Part shown: one piece after another, positions 1 to 9,140 of the stretch
Layout: each line of letters begins with the position of its first letter
Position numbering within the stretch: the first letter of the stretch is position 1
Source: Mycolicibacterium komanii
GTDB taxonomy: Bacteria > Actinomycetota > Actinomycetes > Mycobacteriales > Mycobacteriaceae
DNA length: 64,000 nucleotides
Reading direction: 5' to 3'
Assembly (NCBI RefSeq): GCF_001050035.1
Contig: NZ_CVTA01000001.1
Span: forward strand, 124,001-188,000
Position numbers and translations under genes: made by a program
The notes under the pieces: model-generated
What the model saw: only the letters and a program-made list of their open reading frames with translations
Told to the model about the DNA's origin: nothing
Database searches by the model: none

Positions 1-561
1 ATGGGCCAGGAAGGCGCGTGGACCGCGGACGTCAGCTTCGATGATGTGCGTGTTCCGGCCGAAGCGCTCGTCGGCGGCAGCGAGGACATCGGATACCGCG
101 CCGCGATGATCTCCTTGGCGCGCGGCCGCGTCCACATCGCCGCGCTGGCCGTCGGCGCCGCGCAGCGCGCGCTCGACGAGTCGATCGAATACGCCGCGAC
201 CGCCACCCAGGGCGGCACGCCGATCGGCAACTTCCAGCTGGTACAGGCGATGCTCGCCGATCAGCAGACCGGCGTCATGGCCGGGCGCGCACTGGTCCGC
301 GACACCGCGCGGCAATGGGTCACCGGCGAGGACCGCCGGGTGGCGCCGTCGGCGGCGAAGTTGTTCTGCACCGAAATGGCAGGCGAGGTAGCCGATCTCG
401 CGGTCCAGATCCATGGCGGCAGCGGCTACATGCGCGAAGTTCCCGTCGAACGCATCTATCGCGACGTCCGACTGCTGCGACTCTACGAGGGCACCAGCGA
501 AATACAGCGGCTCATCATCGGGTCCAACCTCGTCAAATCGGCGCAGAAGGAGCGTGCATGA
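1..561 (+). CDS. acyl-CoA dehydrogenase, C-terminal part (cut by window edge)
   Basis: This is the C-terminal half of a FAD-dependent acyl-CoA dehydrogenase, which introduces the alpha-beta double bond of an acyl-CoA. About 186 residues are visible against a usual length near 380, so the true start lies left of the window. The motif QIHGGSGYMRE and the ending LYEGTSEIQRLIIG are typical; the Glu in YEGT is the usual catalytic base position of the medium-chain type. The stop overlaps the ATG of the next gene (ATGA), so both are translationally coupled and probably act in one lipid catabolic route. Confidence 0.9.
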   Translation: MGQEGAWTADVSFDDVRVPAEALVGGSEDIGYRAAMISLARGRVHIAALAVGAAQRALDESIEYAATATQGGTPIGNFQLVQAMLADQQTGVMAGRALVRDTARQWVTGEDRRVAPSAAKLFCTEMAGEVADLAVQIHGGSGYMREVPVERIYRDVRLLRLYEGTSEIQRLIIGSNLVKSAQKERA

Positions 562-1379
562 GCAAGAGGCTGACCGACAGGGTCGCTTTCATCACCGGCG
601 CCGCACGGGGTCAGGGTCGCGCGCACGCCGTCCGGATGGCCAGTGAGGGCGCCGACATCATCGCCGTCGACATCGCCGGAAAGCTTCCAGACTGCGTGCC
701 GTACGACCACGCCACCCCGGAAGACCTCGCCGAGACCGCTCGGCTGGTCGAGGCCACCGGCCGCCGCATCCTCACCGCGCAGGCCGACATCCGCGACGCC
801 GAGACCTTGAACGACGTTGTCGCCGAAGGGGTCGCAGCGTTCGGCCGCCTCGATGTGATCGTCGCCAACGCCGGGATCTCGCCACCGCAGGTGTGGGACG
901 AGATCGCCCCGGAGGACTTCCGCGACGTGATGGACATCAACGTGACCGGCACCTTCAACACCGTGCGGGCCGGCGCGCAGCACATCATCGACGGCGGCCG
1001 GGGCGGGTCGATCATCCTGATCAGTTCCGCTGCGGGAATCAAGTTGCAGCCGTTCATGATTCACTACACCGCCAGTAAGCACGCCGTCACCGGCATGGCC
1101 CGCGCTCTTGCCGCCGAACTCGGCAGGCACTCGATCCGCGTCAACAGCGTGCACCCGGGCCCGGTCAACACCGCGATGGGCTCCGGGGACATGATCTCCG
1201 CGATCGGCAAGGTGATGGAGACCAATCCCCAGCTCCAGCACATGATGACGCCGTTTCTGCCGACGTGGATCCTCGAGCCCGAGGACGTCGCCGACGTGGT
1301 GTGCTGGCTGGCCGGCGACGACTCGAAACACCTGACCGCCACGGCCATTCCGGTGGATCAGGGCTCCACCCAGTACTGA
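558..1379 (+). CDS. mycofactocin-coupled type SDR oxidoreductase
   Basis: A 273-residue short-chain dehydrogenase. The N-terminus carries the nucleotide-binding motif TGAARGQGRAHAVRMA, characteristic of the actinobacterial SDR group that holds a non-exchangeable NAD and re-oxidises it through mycofactocin. Further SDR motifs are NAG, a Ser in ISSAAG and the Y-x-x-x-K active site (YTASK). It starts at the ATG that overlaps the stop of the preceding acyl-CoA dehydrogenase. Family knowledge suggests an alcohol or hydroxyacyl substrate; the exact substrate cannot be read from sequence. Confidence 0.85.
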   Translation: MSKRLTDRVAFITGAARGQGRAHAVRMASEGADIIAVDIAGKLPDCVPYDHATPEDLAETARLVEATGRRILTAQADIRDAETLNDVVAEGVAAFGRLDVIVANAGISPPQVWDEIAPEDFRDVMDINVTGTFNTVRAGAQHIIDGGRGGSIILISSAAGIKLQPFMIHYTASKHAVTGMARALAAELGRHSIRVNSVHPGPVNTAMGSGDMISAIGKVMETNPQLQHMMTPFLPTWILEPEDVADVVCWLAGDDSKHLTATAIPVDQGSTQY

Positions 1380-1391
1380 CGAGAAGAAGCC

Positions 1392-1844
1392 CTACCGGAT
1401 GAACCGGACGATCGACTCGGCGACCGCGGCGGGCTTCTCCGAACCCTCGATCTCGATGGTCGTTGTCATCGTCGACTGCACGGCACCGTCGAGCTGGTCG
1501 ATCTTCGTCAGCTCTCCCCTGGCGCGGATCTTGGCGCCGACCTTCACCGGCGTGATGAAGCGAACCTTGTTGTAGCCGTAGTTGATCGCCATCGTCACAT
1601 TGCCGACGGTGTAGAGCTGGTGCGAGAAGTGCGGAAGCAGCGACAGCGTCAGCAGGCCGTGGGCGATGGTCCCGCCGAACGGCCCGCTTGCGGCCTTCTC
1701 CGGGTCGACGTGGATCCACTGATGATCCTCGGTCGCGTCGGCGAACAGGTTGACGCGGTCCTGGCTGACTTCGAGCCATTCCGTTGGACCGAGCTGTTCG
1801 CCCTCGGCCGCGATGAACTCGTCGAGGTCGCTGAACTTCTTCAC
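1392..1844 (-). CDS. MaoC-family (R)-hydratase, Rv0130/HtdZ-like
   Basis: A 150-residue single hot-dog-fold protein resembling the mycobacterial 3-hydroxyacyl-CoA/thioester dehydratase Rv0130 (HtdZ). The hydratase 2 motif is visible as FADATEDHQWIHVD, with the catalytic Asp and His, followed by GPFGGTIAHGLLTLSLLP. It would hydrate enoyl-CoA or dehydrate (R)-3-hydroxyacyl-CoA in the cytosol. It converges with the upstream SDR (12 nt gap) and lies downstream of purU on the same strand, 32 nt apart. The length is standard for the family. Confidence 0.88.
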   Translation of the reverse strand: MKKFSDLDEFIAAEGEQLGPTEWLEVSQDRVNLFADATEDHQWIHVDPEKAASGPFGGTIAHGLLTLSLLPHFSHQLYTVGNVTMAINYGYNKVRFITPVKVGAKIRARGELTKIDQLDGAVQSTMTTTIEIEGSEKPAAVAESIVRFIR

Positions 1845-1876
1845 TGCTTCTCCTTCGTACCGGCTGCGGGACCCGG

Positions 1877-2773
1877 CTAAAAGACGACGGTCTGGTTGCC
1901 GAATCGGATGATGCGATCCTCACAGTGCCACAGCACCGCTCGGGACAGAACAACGCGTTCCACATCCGATCCGAGCCGGATCAGATCCTCCACGCTGTGC
2001 CGATGGTCCACCCGCACGACGTCCTGTTCGATGATCGGGCCCTCGTCGAGGTCGTCGGTCACGTAATGCGCCGTCGCCCCGACGAGCTTGACGCCTCGCT
2101 CCTTGGCCCGTCGGTACGGTGCCGCGCCGATGAAGGCCGGCAGGAACGAGTGGTGAATGTTGATCAGCGGACATCCCACCTCCGCGATGAACCGCGGCGT
2201 GAGGATCTGCATGTAGCGCGCGAGCACGACGAGGTCGACGTTGCCCCTCAACAACTCGAGCTGACGCCGCTCGGCCTCGTCGCGGATTTCCCTACTGGCC
2301 GGTACGTGAATGAACGGAACGGAGAACGGCCGCACCTGATCCGCGAGGTAGGGATGGTTCGCGATCACCATGGCCACCGACATGTCGAGCTCACCGCGAC
2401 GGTTGCGCCACAGCAGGTCGAGCAGGCAGTGATCCTCCTTCGACGCCATGATCGCCACGCGCTTGGGCTTCGCGGCCTCGGTGAGCCGAAAATCCATACC
2501 GAAAGGTACTGCCACTTGCTCAGCGAACTCACGCTCGAGCGAATCGCGTGCGGCGGTCAAGCCCGGCAGGTGAAAGATGGTGCGCTGCATGAACGTGCCG
2601 CCCGACTGTTCGGTCGCATGCTGATCGAGCGAAACGATGTTCGCGCCGGCTTCGGCGAGGAAGGCGCTGACGGCCGCCACCAGCCCCGGACGGTCCACGC
2701 AGCGCAGCAGCAACCTGCCCATATCCCTGACGGGTAGGTTTCCGGCACCCGGACTTGGATACTCCCCGTCCAC
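1877..2773 (-). CDS. purU: formyltetrahydrofolate deformylase
   Basis: PurU hydrolyses 10-formyl-tetrahydrofolate to formate and tetrahydrofolate, balancing one-carbon pools. An N-terminal ACT-like domain (LLLRCVDRPGLVAAVSAFLA) is followed by a formyltransferase-type catalytic domain with LINIHHSFLPAF and, further on, HYVTDDLDEGPIIEQ, which hold the catalytic His and Asp. The C-terminal NQTVVF ending is typical of mycobacterial PurU. The GTG start at 2773 gives 298 residues; an in-frame ATG at codon 18 is an alternative because no well-spaced ribosome binding site precedes the GTG. Confidence 0.93.
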   Translation of the reverse strand: MDGEYPSPGAGNLPVRDMGRLLLRCVDRPGLVAAVSAFLAEAGANIVSLDQHATEQSGGTFMQRTIFHLPGLTAARDSLEREFAEQVAVPFGMDFRLTEAAKPKRVAIMASKEDHCLLDLLWRNRRGELDMSVAMVIANHPYLADQVRPFSVPFIHVPASREIRDEAERRQLELLRGNVDLVVLARYMQILTPRFIAEVGCPLINIHHSFLPAFIGAAPYRRAKERGVKLVGATAHYVTDDLDEGPIIEQDVVRVDHRHSVEDLIRLGSDVERVVLSRAVLWHCEDRIIRFGNQTVVF

Positions 2774-3084
2774 CCCTCAAGGGTGTCACTCGGCGGGCAC
2801 CGGCGGGCGCGAAACACCCGCATCGCGAAGTTCGGCACCAATCCGCTGACGGCATATTCCATTCCGAAGCTGTCCGTCAATGCGTGGGTCGCCAATTAGC
2901 TGGCAACGCGGAGAGCAGTTCTCGCCCATATCTTTCTCATGTCGACAACGAACCTTTTCACAACAAGATCACCGCGCTTCCTGGTAATAAAACAGTTCTC
3001 GGCGAGATACTCAGATGGATGTGGGAATTCCACATGTAATCAGCAGCGACCAGACCGTGGAAACTGCCCGATGAACGGACGACC
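2774..3084. other. intergenic region between purU and the GNAT-like gene
   Basis: About 310 nt separate the divergently transcribed purU and GNAT-like genes. The stretch from roughly 2880 to 3050 is clearly richer in A and T than the surrounding coding DNA, as expected for a divergent promoter region. I see no credible coding frame, RNA gene or clear operator in it. Confidence 0.5.
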
Positions 3085-3837
3085 ATGACCGTTGCCCAAT
3101 TTCAACCCACCCCCGATGTTGCGGCCAGTTTGCGGGAGACTCCCAGTTTCTGGGATCCCGAGACGGACTGCACGATCACATTTGCGCATCCCGCGGTCGA
3201 ACCCGAGTTGTGGCGGGACTTCGTCGCCGGGGCCACGCGCAGTTACACCAAGCACGGTGTGGCGAAAGCGCTCGACATGGAGGCGTTGTATTCCGGCGCG
3301 GACACCATCCTTTTCGCGGCCTGCGTCGACCGGTCGGGAAAGGTCGTCGGCGGCCTGCGCGCGAAGGGTCCCTACCAGTCCGCCGACGAGGCCCATGCCC
3401 TGCAGGAGTGGAGCGGTCAACCGGGTTTCGACGCGGTGCGAAAGATGATCAGCGACCGTCTACCATTCGGCGTCGTGGAGATGAAAACCGCGTGGGTGAC
3501 CGACGATCCCGATCGCAACCGCCAGCTCACCTACGCGATCTCCAGGACACCGCTGCACGCGATGGGGCTTCTCGACATTCAGTTCATCGTCGCGACTGCG
3601 GCGTCCTACGTTCTCAAGCGGTGGCTTTCATCCGGGGGAATTCTGGCGATGAAGATTCCGCCGACGCCGTATCCCGACGAACGTTATGAAACGCGCCTGG
3701 CTTGGTGGGATCGCGCCACATTCGCCAAACATGCCGATCCGAAACAACTTTCGCTGTACTTCGCCGAACAACAAAGGCTTGCGCCGCGCGTCGGGAATAC
3801 GGCTGGGATATCATCCGCTACCGGGACGGAGCGGTGA
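3085..3837 (+). CDS. GNAT/N-acyl amino acid synthase-like protein (tentative)
   Basis: A 250-residue protein that I recognise only loosely. The segment ILFAACVDRSGKVVGGLRAKG and the later VVEMKTAWVTDD resemble a GNAT or FeeM/autoinducer-synthase-type acyltransferase fold, and the C-terminal part YPDERYETRLAWWDRATFAKH is well formed. The ATG at 3085 follows CGGACGACC. Its last codon region overlaps the next gene, whose GTG lies within the stop context (GTGA), so the two should be made together. Pairing with an E1-like/nitroreductase fusion suggests biosynthesis of a small amide or acylated amino acid; this is inference. Confidence 0.6.
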   Translation: MTVAQFQPTPDVAASLRETPSFWDPETDCTITFAHPAVEPELWRDFVAGATRSYTKHGVAKALDMEALYSGADTILFAACVDRSGKVVGGLRAKGPYQSADEAHALQEWSGQPGFDAVRKMISDRLPFGVVEMKTAWVTDDPDRNRQLTYAISRTPLHAMGLLDIQFIVATAASYVLKRWLSSGGILAMKIPPTPYPDERYETRLAWWDRATFAKHADPKQLSLYFAEQQRLAPRVGNTAGISSATGTER

Positions 3838-5972
3838 TACCGGAAGACGGCGATTCGAATTGGTGCAATGCAATAGTTCTGGCCGACGACGACCCCCTCC
3901 TCGCCGAACTGCATTCAGAACCGGGCATCGTATTCATCGACACCGCAGTACAACAGCAACAGGTGCTGCGCGAGATCCGACCACCGCCGTCCGAAGACGT
4001 TCTGGCTGAGCCGATTCGCTGGGCTTACTTCCCCTGGCGCCGGACGGCGGTCAGCATCCTCGGGCCCAAGGGCTTTCGCCGCGCGCGGCTGGATCGCAAC
4101 CGGAACCTGATCACCCCTGCCGAACTGAAGAGGCTCAGCGGTTTGAAGGTCGGCGTCGTCGGGTTGAGCGTCGGGCACACCATCGCTTACACACTCGCGG
4201 CCCAGGGACTGTGCGGAGGCCTGCGGCTGAGCGATTTCGATGACATGGACCTGACGAACCTGAACCGAGTGCCCGCCACGGTGCTCGACATCGGTGTGAA
4301 TAAGGCGATCGTGTGCGCCAGGAGGATCGCCGAACTCGACCCGTATCTCCCCGTGCAGGTCGACGTCTCGGGCGTCACGGAGCAGACGGTGCACGACTTC
4401 GTCGACGGTCTGGACGTCGTCATCGAAGAATGCGACTCCCTGGACGCCAAGCTGCTGGTGCGCGAGGTCGCACGCCGACGCGGCGTCCCCGTGCTCATGA
4501 CGACCAGTGACCGCGCGCTGCTCGATGTGGAGCGGTTCGATCTGGAGCCGGGGCGCCCGATCCTGCACGGCCTGGTGGGTGACCTGGACGCCGCCGGCCT
4601 CGCGAACCTCAGCAGCACCGACAAGCTGCCGTATTCGCTGCGCCTTGTCGACGCCAGCCAGGTCTCGGCCCGCATGGCGGCGTCGCTGATCGAGGTGGGC
4701 CAGACCTTGTCGACGTGGCCGCAGCTGACGTCGGAAGTGGCGCTGAACGCGAGCGTCGTCGCCGAGGCGGTCCGGCGGATCGGGCTCGGTGAGCGGCTGC
4801 CGTCCGGACGGGCGCGGTGCGACGTCGGCGAAGTCTTCGAGCGCCTGACCACCCCGACCGCACCCGTCGGCGAGCAACCGGTCGACGACCCGCCCATGGA
4901 CACGGCTCCGGGGGACGCGACAGAGGCCATCGCGGCCGCCGCCCGACGCGCGCCGTCCGGTGGCAACGCCCAGCCGTGGCAGATCGAGGTGACCCCAGGA
5001 TCGGCGACCGTCCGACTGGCCCCGCAGTTCACCACGACGATGGACGTCGGGTTGCGGGGCAGCGCCGTCGCCGTCGGGGCGGCCGCCTTCAACGCGCGCG
5101 TGGCCGCCGCCGCACATCACATGACCACGCGGGTCGACTACGACGCCGGCGACGAGGCCTCGCCATTGACCGCAACGGTGCACCTCACACCGGGCGACGA
5201 TCCCGATCTCACGCCGCTGTACGAGGCCATGCTGGCGCGCGAGACCAACCGGCGTCTGGGCAGCGCGGCACCGATCCCCGCCGACACGGTCGGAGACCTG
5301 GAAGCCGCCGCGGCCGCCGAAGGCGCCCGGCTGCGAGTCATGACCGGGCGAGACGACCTCGAGTCGGCCGCGGCGATACTCGCCGCCGCCGACCGGATCC
5401 GGTACCTGACCCCGCGCCTGCACGCCGAGATGTTCGACGAGCTGCGCCGGCCCGACGCGCCCTCGCTCGATTCCGGCATCGACGTCCGGACCCTCGAGCT
5501 CGCTCCGGCGGACCTGGTGATGCTCGACGTCTTGTGCCGCCCGGAGGTGATGGACCACCTGAGGGCATGGGGCGGCGGACAGGCCCTCGGCGACGACACC
5601 GCGCGCCGGATCCGCGGCTGCGCGGCCCTGGCGGTCGTCTCCGTGCCGGGGCACCAACTCGTCGACTATGCGCGCGCCGGGGCGGCCGTCGAATCGGTGT
5701 GGATCCGCGCCGAGCAGCACGGCCTTGCCGTCCAACCGGTTTCACCGCCGTTCCTGTACGCGCTCGACGCGCAGGACCGCCGTCTGGTCTCCCCCTCTTT
5801 CGCCGACGACCTCGGCAAGCTGCAATATGATTTTCAGCAACTCGCAGGCACCGGTCCGGCGGAGTCGCAGGCGCTGATTCTCAGGTTCACCTACGCACCC
5901 CGCGCCTCGGTCCGAAGCCGGCGCCGCAATCACCACCGTCATCACAACCCCGACGGTGCTAGGGAGGGTTAG
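3834..5972 (+). CDS. Rv1355c-like ThiF/E1-type adenylyltransferase fused to nitroreductase-like domain
   Basis: This is a homologue of M. tuberculosis Rv1355c (annotated MoeY). Residues about 75-340 form an E1/ThiF-like ATP-binding domain: VGVVGLSVGHTIA (nucleotide loop), LSDFDDMDLTNLNRVP (typical E1 acidic/Asn-Arg motif) and NKAIVCARRIAELDPY. Residues about 370-690 look like a nitroreductase-like flavin domain (RRAPSGGNAQPW). The GTG at 3834 sits 5 nt after GGGACGGAG and overlaps the previous stop; it gives 712 residues, close to the 715 I recall for Rv1355c. The frame is open upstream to 3702, which is discussed under findings. The real substrate is unknown. Confidence 0.85.
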   Translation: MIPEDGDSNWCNAIVLADDDPLLAELHSEPGIVFIDTAVQQQQVLREIRPPPSEDVLAEPIRWAYFPWRRTAVSILGPKGFRRARLDRNRNLITPAELKRLSGLKVGVVGLSVGHTIAYTLAAQGLCGGLRLSDFDDMDLTNLNRVPATVLDIGVNKAIVCARRIAELDPYLPVQVDVSGVTEQTVHDFVDGLDVVIEECDSLDAKLLVREVARRRGVPVLMTTSDRALLDVERFDLEPGRPILHGLVGDLDAAGLANLSSTDKLPYSLRLVDASQVSARMAASLIEVGQTLSTWPQLTSEVALNASVVAEAVRRIGLGERLPSGRARCDVGEVFERLTTPTAPVGEQPVDDPPMDTAPGDATEAIAAAARRAPSGGNAQPWQIEVTPGSATVRLAPQFTTTMDVGLRGSAVAVGAAAFNARVAAAAHHMTTRVDYDAGDEASPLTATVHLTPGDDPDLTPLYEAMLARETNRRLGSAAPIPADTVGDLEAAAAAEGARLRVMTGRDDLESAAAILAAADRIRYLTPRLHAEMFDELRRPDAPSLDSGIDVRTLELAPADLVMLDVLCRPEVMDHLRAWGGGQALGDDTARRIRGCAALAVVSVPGHQLVDYARAGAAVESVWIRAEQHGLAVQPVSPPFLYALDAQDRRLVSPSFADDLGKLQYDFQQLAGTGPAESQALILRFTYAPRASVRSRRRNHHRHHNPDGAREG

Positions 5973-7819
5973 TGCCCAGCAGCCTCGAGAATCTCGTCAC
6001 CTCGGTCGCCACGCGGCTGATGGGCGTGAACGCGGCCACTTCGGTCGAGGTGAGCCGGCAGGTTCTGGCCGATCTCGTCGCGTACTTCGGCGTAGACGTC
6101 AGCTTCCTGCGCCACAACGACCACCGGATTCGCGCCTCGGTGCTGGTCGCGGAGTGGCCGATGCGGCCCGGAATCCCCGATCCGGACCCGCTGGCGATCG
6201 TGTACTTCGCCGACGCGGATCCGGTGTTCGCCCGGTGCGAGCATCAGAAGGAACCCATCGTGTTCCGACCGGAGCCCTCGACCGAGGAGTATCAGCAGAC
6301 CATCGCCGAGGGCAGGCAGGTGCCGTCCACGTCGATGGCGTGTGTGCCGATGCTCTCGGGCGACGTCACCTCCGGAGTGCTCGGGTTCGTCAAGTTCGGC
6401 GACCGCGACTGGACGCCGGAGGAACTCAACGCTCTCAAGGCGATCGCCTCCCTGTTCGCCCAGGTTCAAGCCCGCGTCGAGGCCGAGGACCGGCTGCGCT
6501 ACCTTGCCGAACACGACGACCTGACGGGTCTGTGCAACCGGCGGGCGTTGCTGGCCCACCTGGACGATCGTCTGAGGGACGGACAACCGGGACCGGTCTC
6601 GGTGCTGTTCTTCGATCTGGACCGGCTGAAGGCCATCAACGACTACCTCGGCCACACCGCGGGTGACTGGTTCATCCGCGTGCTGGCCGAGCGGTTGCGC
6701 CAGAGCGCCGACGACGGCACCTTCCTGGCACGACTCGGGGGCGACGAGTTCGTGGTGGTGCCGCCGGGGCCGATGGACGTCGAGGCCGCCGAGGACCTGG
6801 CGTACCGGTTGCAGTCGTCGCTGAACGAGCGGGTGCCGGTCGACGGCGAGAAGCTCACCCGCACCGTCAGCATCGGGGTGGCTTTGGGCGATCCCGGCCG
6901 CGACAACACATCGGACCTGCTGCGGCGCGCCGACCAGGCCGTGCTGACGGCCAAGGCCTCCGGCGGCAACGAGGTCGCGGTCTTCACCGACCAGATGTCG
7001 CTGGACTCCGACTTCCGCAACGACATCGAGCTGCACCTGCACGGTGTCATCGAAGCGGGCGCCCTTCTCCTGCATTACCAGCCCGAGGTCAACATGTGCA
7101 CCGGCGAGATCCTGGCCGCGGAGGCGCTGGTCCGCTGGGAACATCCGACCCGCGGGCTGCTCGCGCCGGGTTCGTTCATCGGGGTGGCCGAGTCGATCAA
7201 CCTGGCGGGCGAATTGGGACGTTGGGTGATGCGCACGGCATGCCGCGAGTTCTCGCAGTGGCGCGCCCACGGTGTCGGCCGCGACGCGGTCCTGCGGATC
7301 AACGTCTCGCCGGTGCAATTGGTCAGCGACGGCTTCGTGGAGTCGGTCGCGGGAACGATCGAGGAGTTCGGCCTCGACGGCGGATCGGTATGCCTGGAGA
7401 TCACCGAGAGCGTGGTGGTGCAGGACATCGAAACCACCCGCAAGACGCTCGCCGGCCTCAAGCAGGTCGGCGTGCAGGTCGCCATCGACGATTTCGGTAC
7501 CGGCTACAGCGTGCTGTCACACCTGAAGTCGCTGCCCGTCGACACGCTGAAGATCGACAAGGGTTTCGTGCGGGAGTTGGGTGTGGACCCCGGCGATCTC
7601 GCCATCGTGCGCGCCATCATCGCGCTCGCCGAGGCGTTCGGATTGCAACTGGTCGCCGAGGGTGTGGAAACCGAGCGAGCCGCCCGTACCCTGCTCGAGC
7701 ACGGATGCCATCGGGCTCAGGGGTTCCTGTTGTCGCGCCCCGTGCCGGGCGCGGAGATGCAGGCGCTATTCGCCCAGGGTCGGATACCCGTGCAGTTTGC
7801 CGCAACGCCACGAGCCTGA
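5972..7819 (+). CDS. bifunctional c-di-GMP enzyme, GAF-GGDEF-EAL (Rv1354c/DcpA-like)
   Basis: A 615-residue cytosolic signalling enzyme. An N-terminal GAF-type sensor (about 15-165) precedes a diguanylate cyclase domain with intact RLGGDEFVVV and an EAL phosphodiesterase domain with AEALVRWEHP, LEITES and IDDFGTGYS. Both catalytic signatures are intact, so it may make and break c-di-GMP, as described for mycobacterial DcpA/Rv1354c. The GTG start overlaps the previous stop by one base (TAGTG), placing it in one operon with the E1/nitroreductase gene. The same pairing occurs in M. tuberculosis (Rv1354c-Rv1355c). Confidence 0.93.
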   Translation: MPSSLENLVTSVATRLMGVNAATSVEVSRQVLADLVAYFGVDVSFLRHNDHRIRASVLVAEWPMRPGIPDPDPLAIVYFADADPVFARCEHQKEPIVFRPEPSTEEYQQTIAEGRQVPSTSMACVPMLSGDVTSGVLGFVKFGDRDWTPEELNALKAIASLFAQVQARVEAEDRLRYLAEHDDLTGLCNRRALLAHLDDRLRDGQPGPVSVLFFDLDRLKAINDYLGHTAGDWFIRVLAERLRQSADDGTFLARLGGDEFVVVPPGPMDVEAAEDLAYRLQSSLNERVPVDGEKLTRTVSIGVALGDPGRDNTSDLLRRADQAVLTAKASGGNEVAVFTDQMSLDSDFRNDIELHLHGVIEAGALLLHYQPEVNMCTGEILAAEALVRWEHPTRGLLAPGSFIGVAESINLAGELGRWVMRTACREFSQWRAHGVGRDAVLRINVSPVQLVSDGFVESVAGTIEEFGLDGGSVCLEITESVVVQDIETTRKTLAGLKQVGVQVAIDDFGTGYSVLSHLKSLPVDTLKIDKGFVRELGVDPGDLAIVRAIIALAEAFGLQLVAEGVETERAARTLLEHGCHRAQGFLLSRPVPGAEMQALFAQGRIPVQFAATPRA

Positions 7820-8647
7820 GTGACGGTAGGTCTCGCGAAGGTTGGTGTGTAAGCGGCGGCCGCGCGCATGGCACGTCGAGCCCGACAGTGCGAGCGGTTC
7901 GGAGGTGAGCACCTCCACCCTGCCGAACCGGCTGGCGCGCTGTCCGACGAGGCACACCCGCAGGATGTCCTCTGACTCCGCGCGCCGATCGGAGTGCGGA
8001 AGCTGCGCGGCCCCGCTCGTCACCGTGACGCCATGCCGGGCCCGGACTGCCACCGGCCCCGCGGGTGTCACGAACACCGCGCCCACCGCGACGTCGTCCT
8101 CGAACACCAGGCGTTGCAGCGCGTGGTCGGCGCGCACGTCGATGCCGCGGGCGGCCACGCCCTCGCTGAGCAGGTCGAACACGGAGCCGGCGAGGTCAGC
8201 GGAATCGGCGGCCAGCGCCCCGATCTCGAGGACCTCGAGGATTTCGCCGTCCGACGCCTGGACCGTCGTCGCGCTCCAGTCCGGCAGCCGCGTCGAGAGG
8301 TAACCGAACGGGGTGGCCAGGCATTGCGCCGCCCATTCACGCAGGCGTGCTCCGACGAACGGCGCGACGGTGCGGCCCGCCTCCGCGGGCGTGTGCGAGG
8401 GCACGGTTCGGATCGGCACGCCGAGATCGTGCGACTGCCGACGCGGTGAACCCAGATCGGAGGTCATCTCGGCGAAGAAACGCCGGGTGCACGGATCGGC
8501 CGATTCGGTTCCGAGCCAATTGCGCTCCGCGATGCCCCAGTCGGCGAGGAACACCTCACCACCGAGATCGCCGAGCGCGATGGCGTGCGCCAGACCGGCC
8601 GCACCGGCGCCGGCACATACCACGTCGACTTCGTCGTCCCACTCCAC
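7766..8647 (-). CDS. small FAD-binding protein
   Basis: A 293-residue protein with an N-terminal Rossmann FAD motif (VDVVCAGAGAAGLAHAIAL), resembling the FAD domain of flavocytochrome/3-ketosteroid dehydrogenase-type enzymes but shorter than the full enzymes (about 500 residues). The GTG at 8647 is chosen because GGAGAAG lies 6 nt upstream; the frame stays open to 8890 but that extension is Arg-rich and lacks a binding site. Its last 18 codons overlap the end of the convergent GGDEF-EAL gene. No substrate can be assigned, and the absent cap domain leaves catalysis uncertain. Confidence 0.75.
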   Translation of the reverse strand: MEWDDEVDVVCAGAGAAGLAHAIALGDLGGEVFLADWGIAERNWLGTESADPCTRRFFAEMTSDLGSPRRQSHDLGVPIRTVPSHTPAEAGRTVAPFVGARLREWAAQCLATPFGYLSTRLPDWSATTVQASDGEILEVLEIGALAADSADLAGSVFDLLSEGVAARGIDVRADHALQRLVFEDDVAVGAVFVTPAGPVAVRARHGVTVTSGAAQLPHSDRRAESEDILRVCLVGQRASRFGRVEVLTSEPLALSGSTCHARGRRLHTNLRETYRHSGSWRCGKLHGYPTLGE

Positions 8648-9140
8648 CGTTAACTTCTCCAAGGTCGCTTCGACGTGCAGTACGGGGTTATGAAGCCGCG
8701 CAATCCGCGTTATAACGCGACGATTCAGCGGCCCGCGGAAAGCTGCCATTGCCCGAAGGCAAGAGCGAGGGGTTTGCCTGAACGGGCAATGGCAACGCGA
8801 TGGGTAGCAACTCCAGCAAGCCTGCGCAGCCGCGGCTGCGGTGGCGGCGCGGTGCCTGGGGCGCAGTGAGACCGGCGAGTGGCGACGCATGTAGCCACGA
8901 ACCGAAAGTCATCACGCCGGGTACTTTACATACTTTTTGGATGTTATGGGGGTCTAACTATGACTTAAAGTTTGACGTGTCGGACACAACAATCCGAAGT
9001 ACGGAATTTCAGCGATGTCAGCAGAAAGAATTGCGGAGGAACCACACGCTCCAGAACAACGGCCAGCCGACCGCGTTGACACGCTCAGCTAACTGCACGG
9101 AATTCGTCGAACCGGGGTAACGGATGGAACAATCGCAGGG
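8648..9140. other. divergent intergenic region with AT-rich promoter segment
   Basis: About 490 nt without a credible gene. The part around 8925-9010 is strongly AT-rich against the local background and contains the short perfect palindrome GTGTCGGACAC at 8977-8987 (5-bp arms around one base). Divergent promoters for the flavoprotein and the TetR gene are expected here. I see no RNA gene. Confidence 0.45.

Noticed and set aside
315..1379. Long open frame reading into the SDR gene from inside the acyl-CoA dehydrogenase
   Set aside because: The first 80 codons are an Arg/His-rich shadow of the dehydrogenase; the SDR starts at the coupled ATG 558.
3915..5735. 606-codon open frame on the minus strand opposite the E1/nitroreductase gene
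   Set aside because: High-GC antisense artefact: low-complexity Arg/Gly/Val composition, no domain, no start signal, opposite a well-recognised gene.
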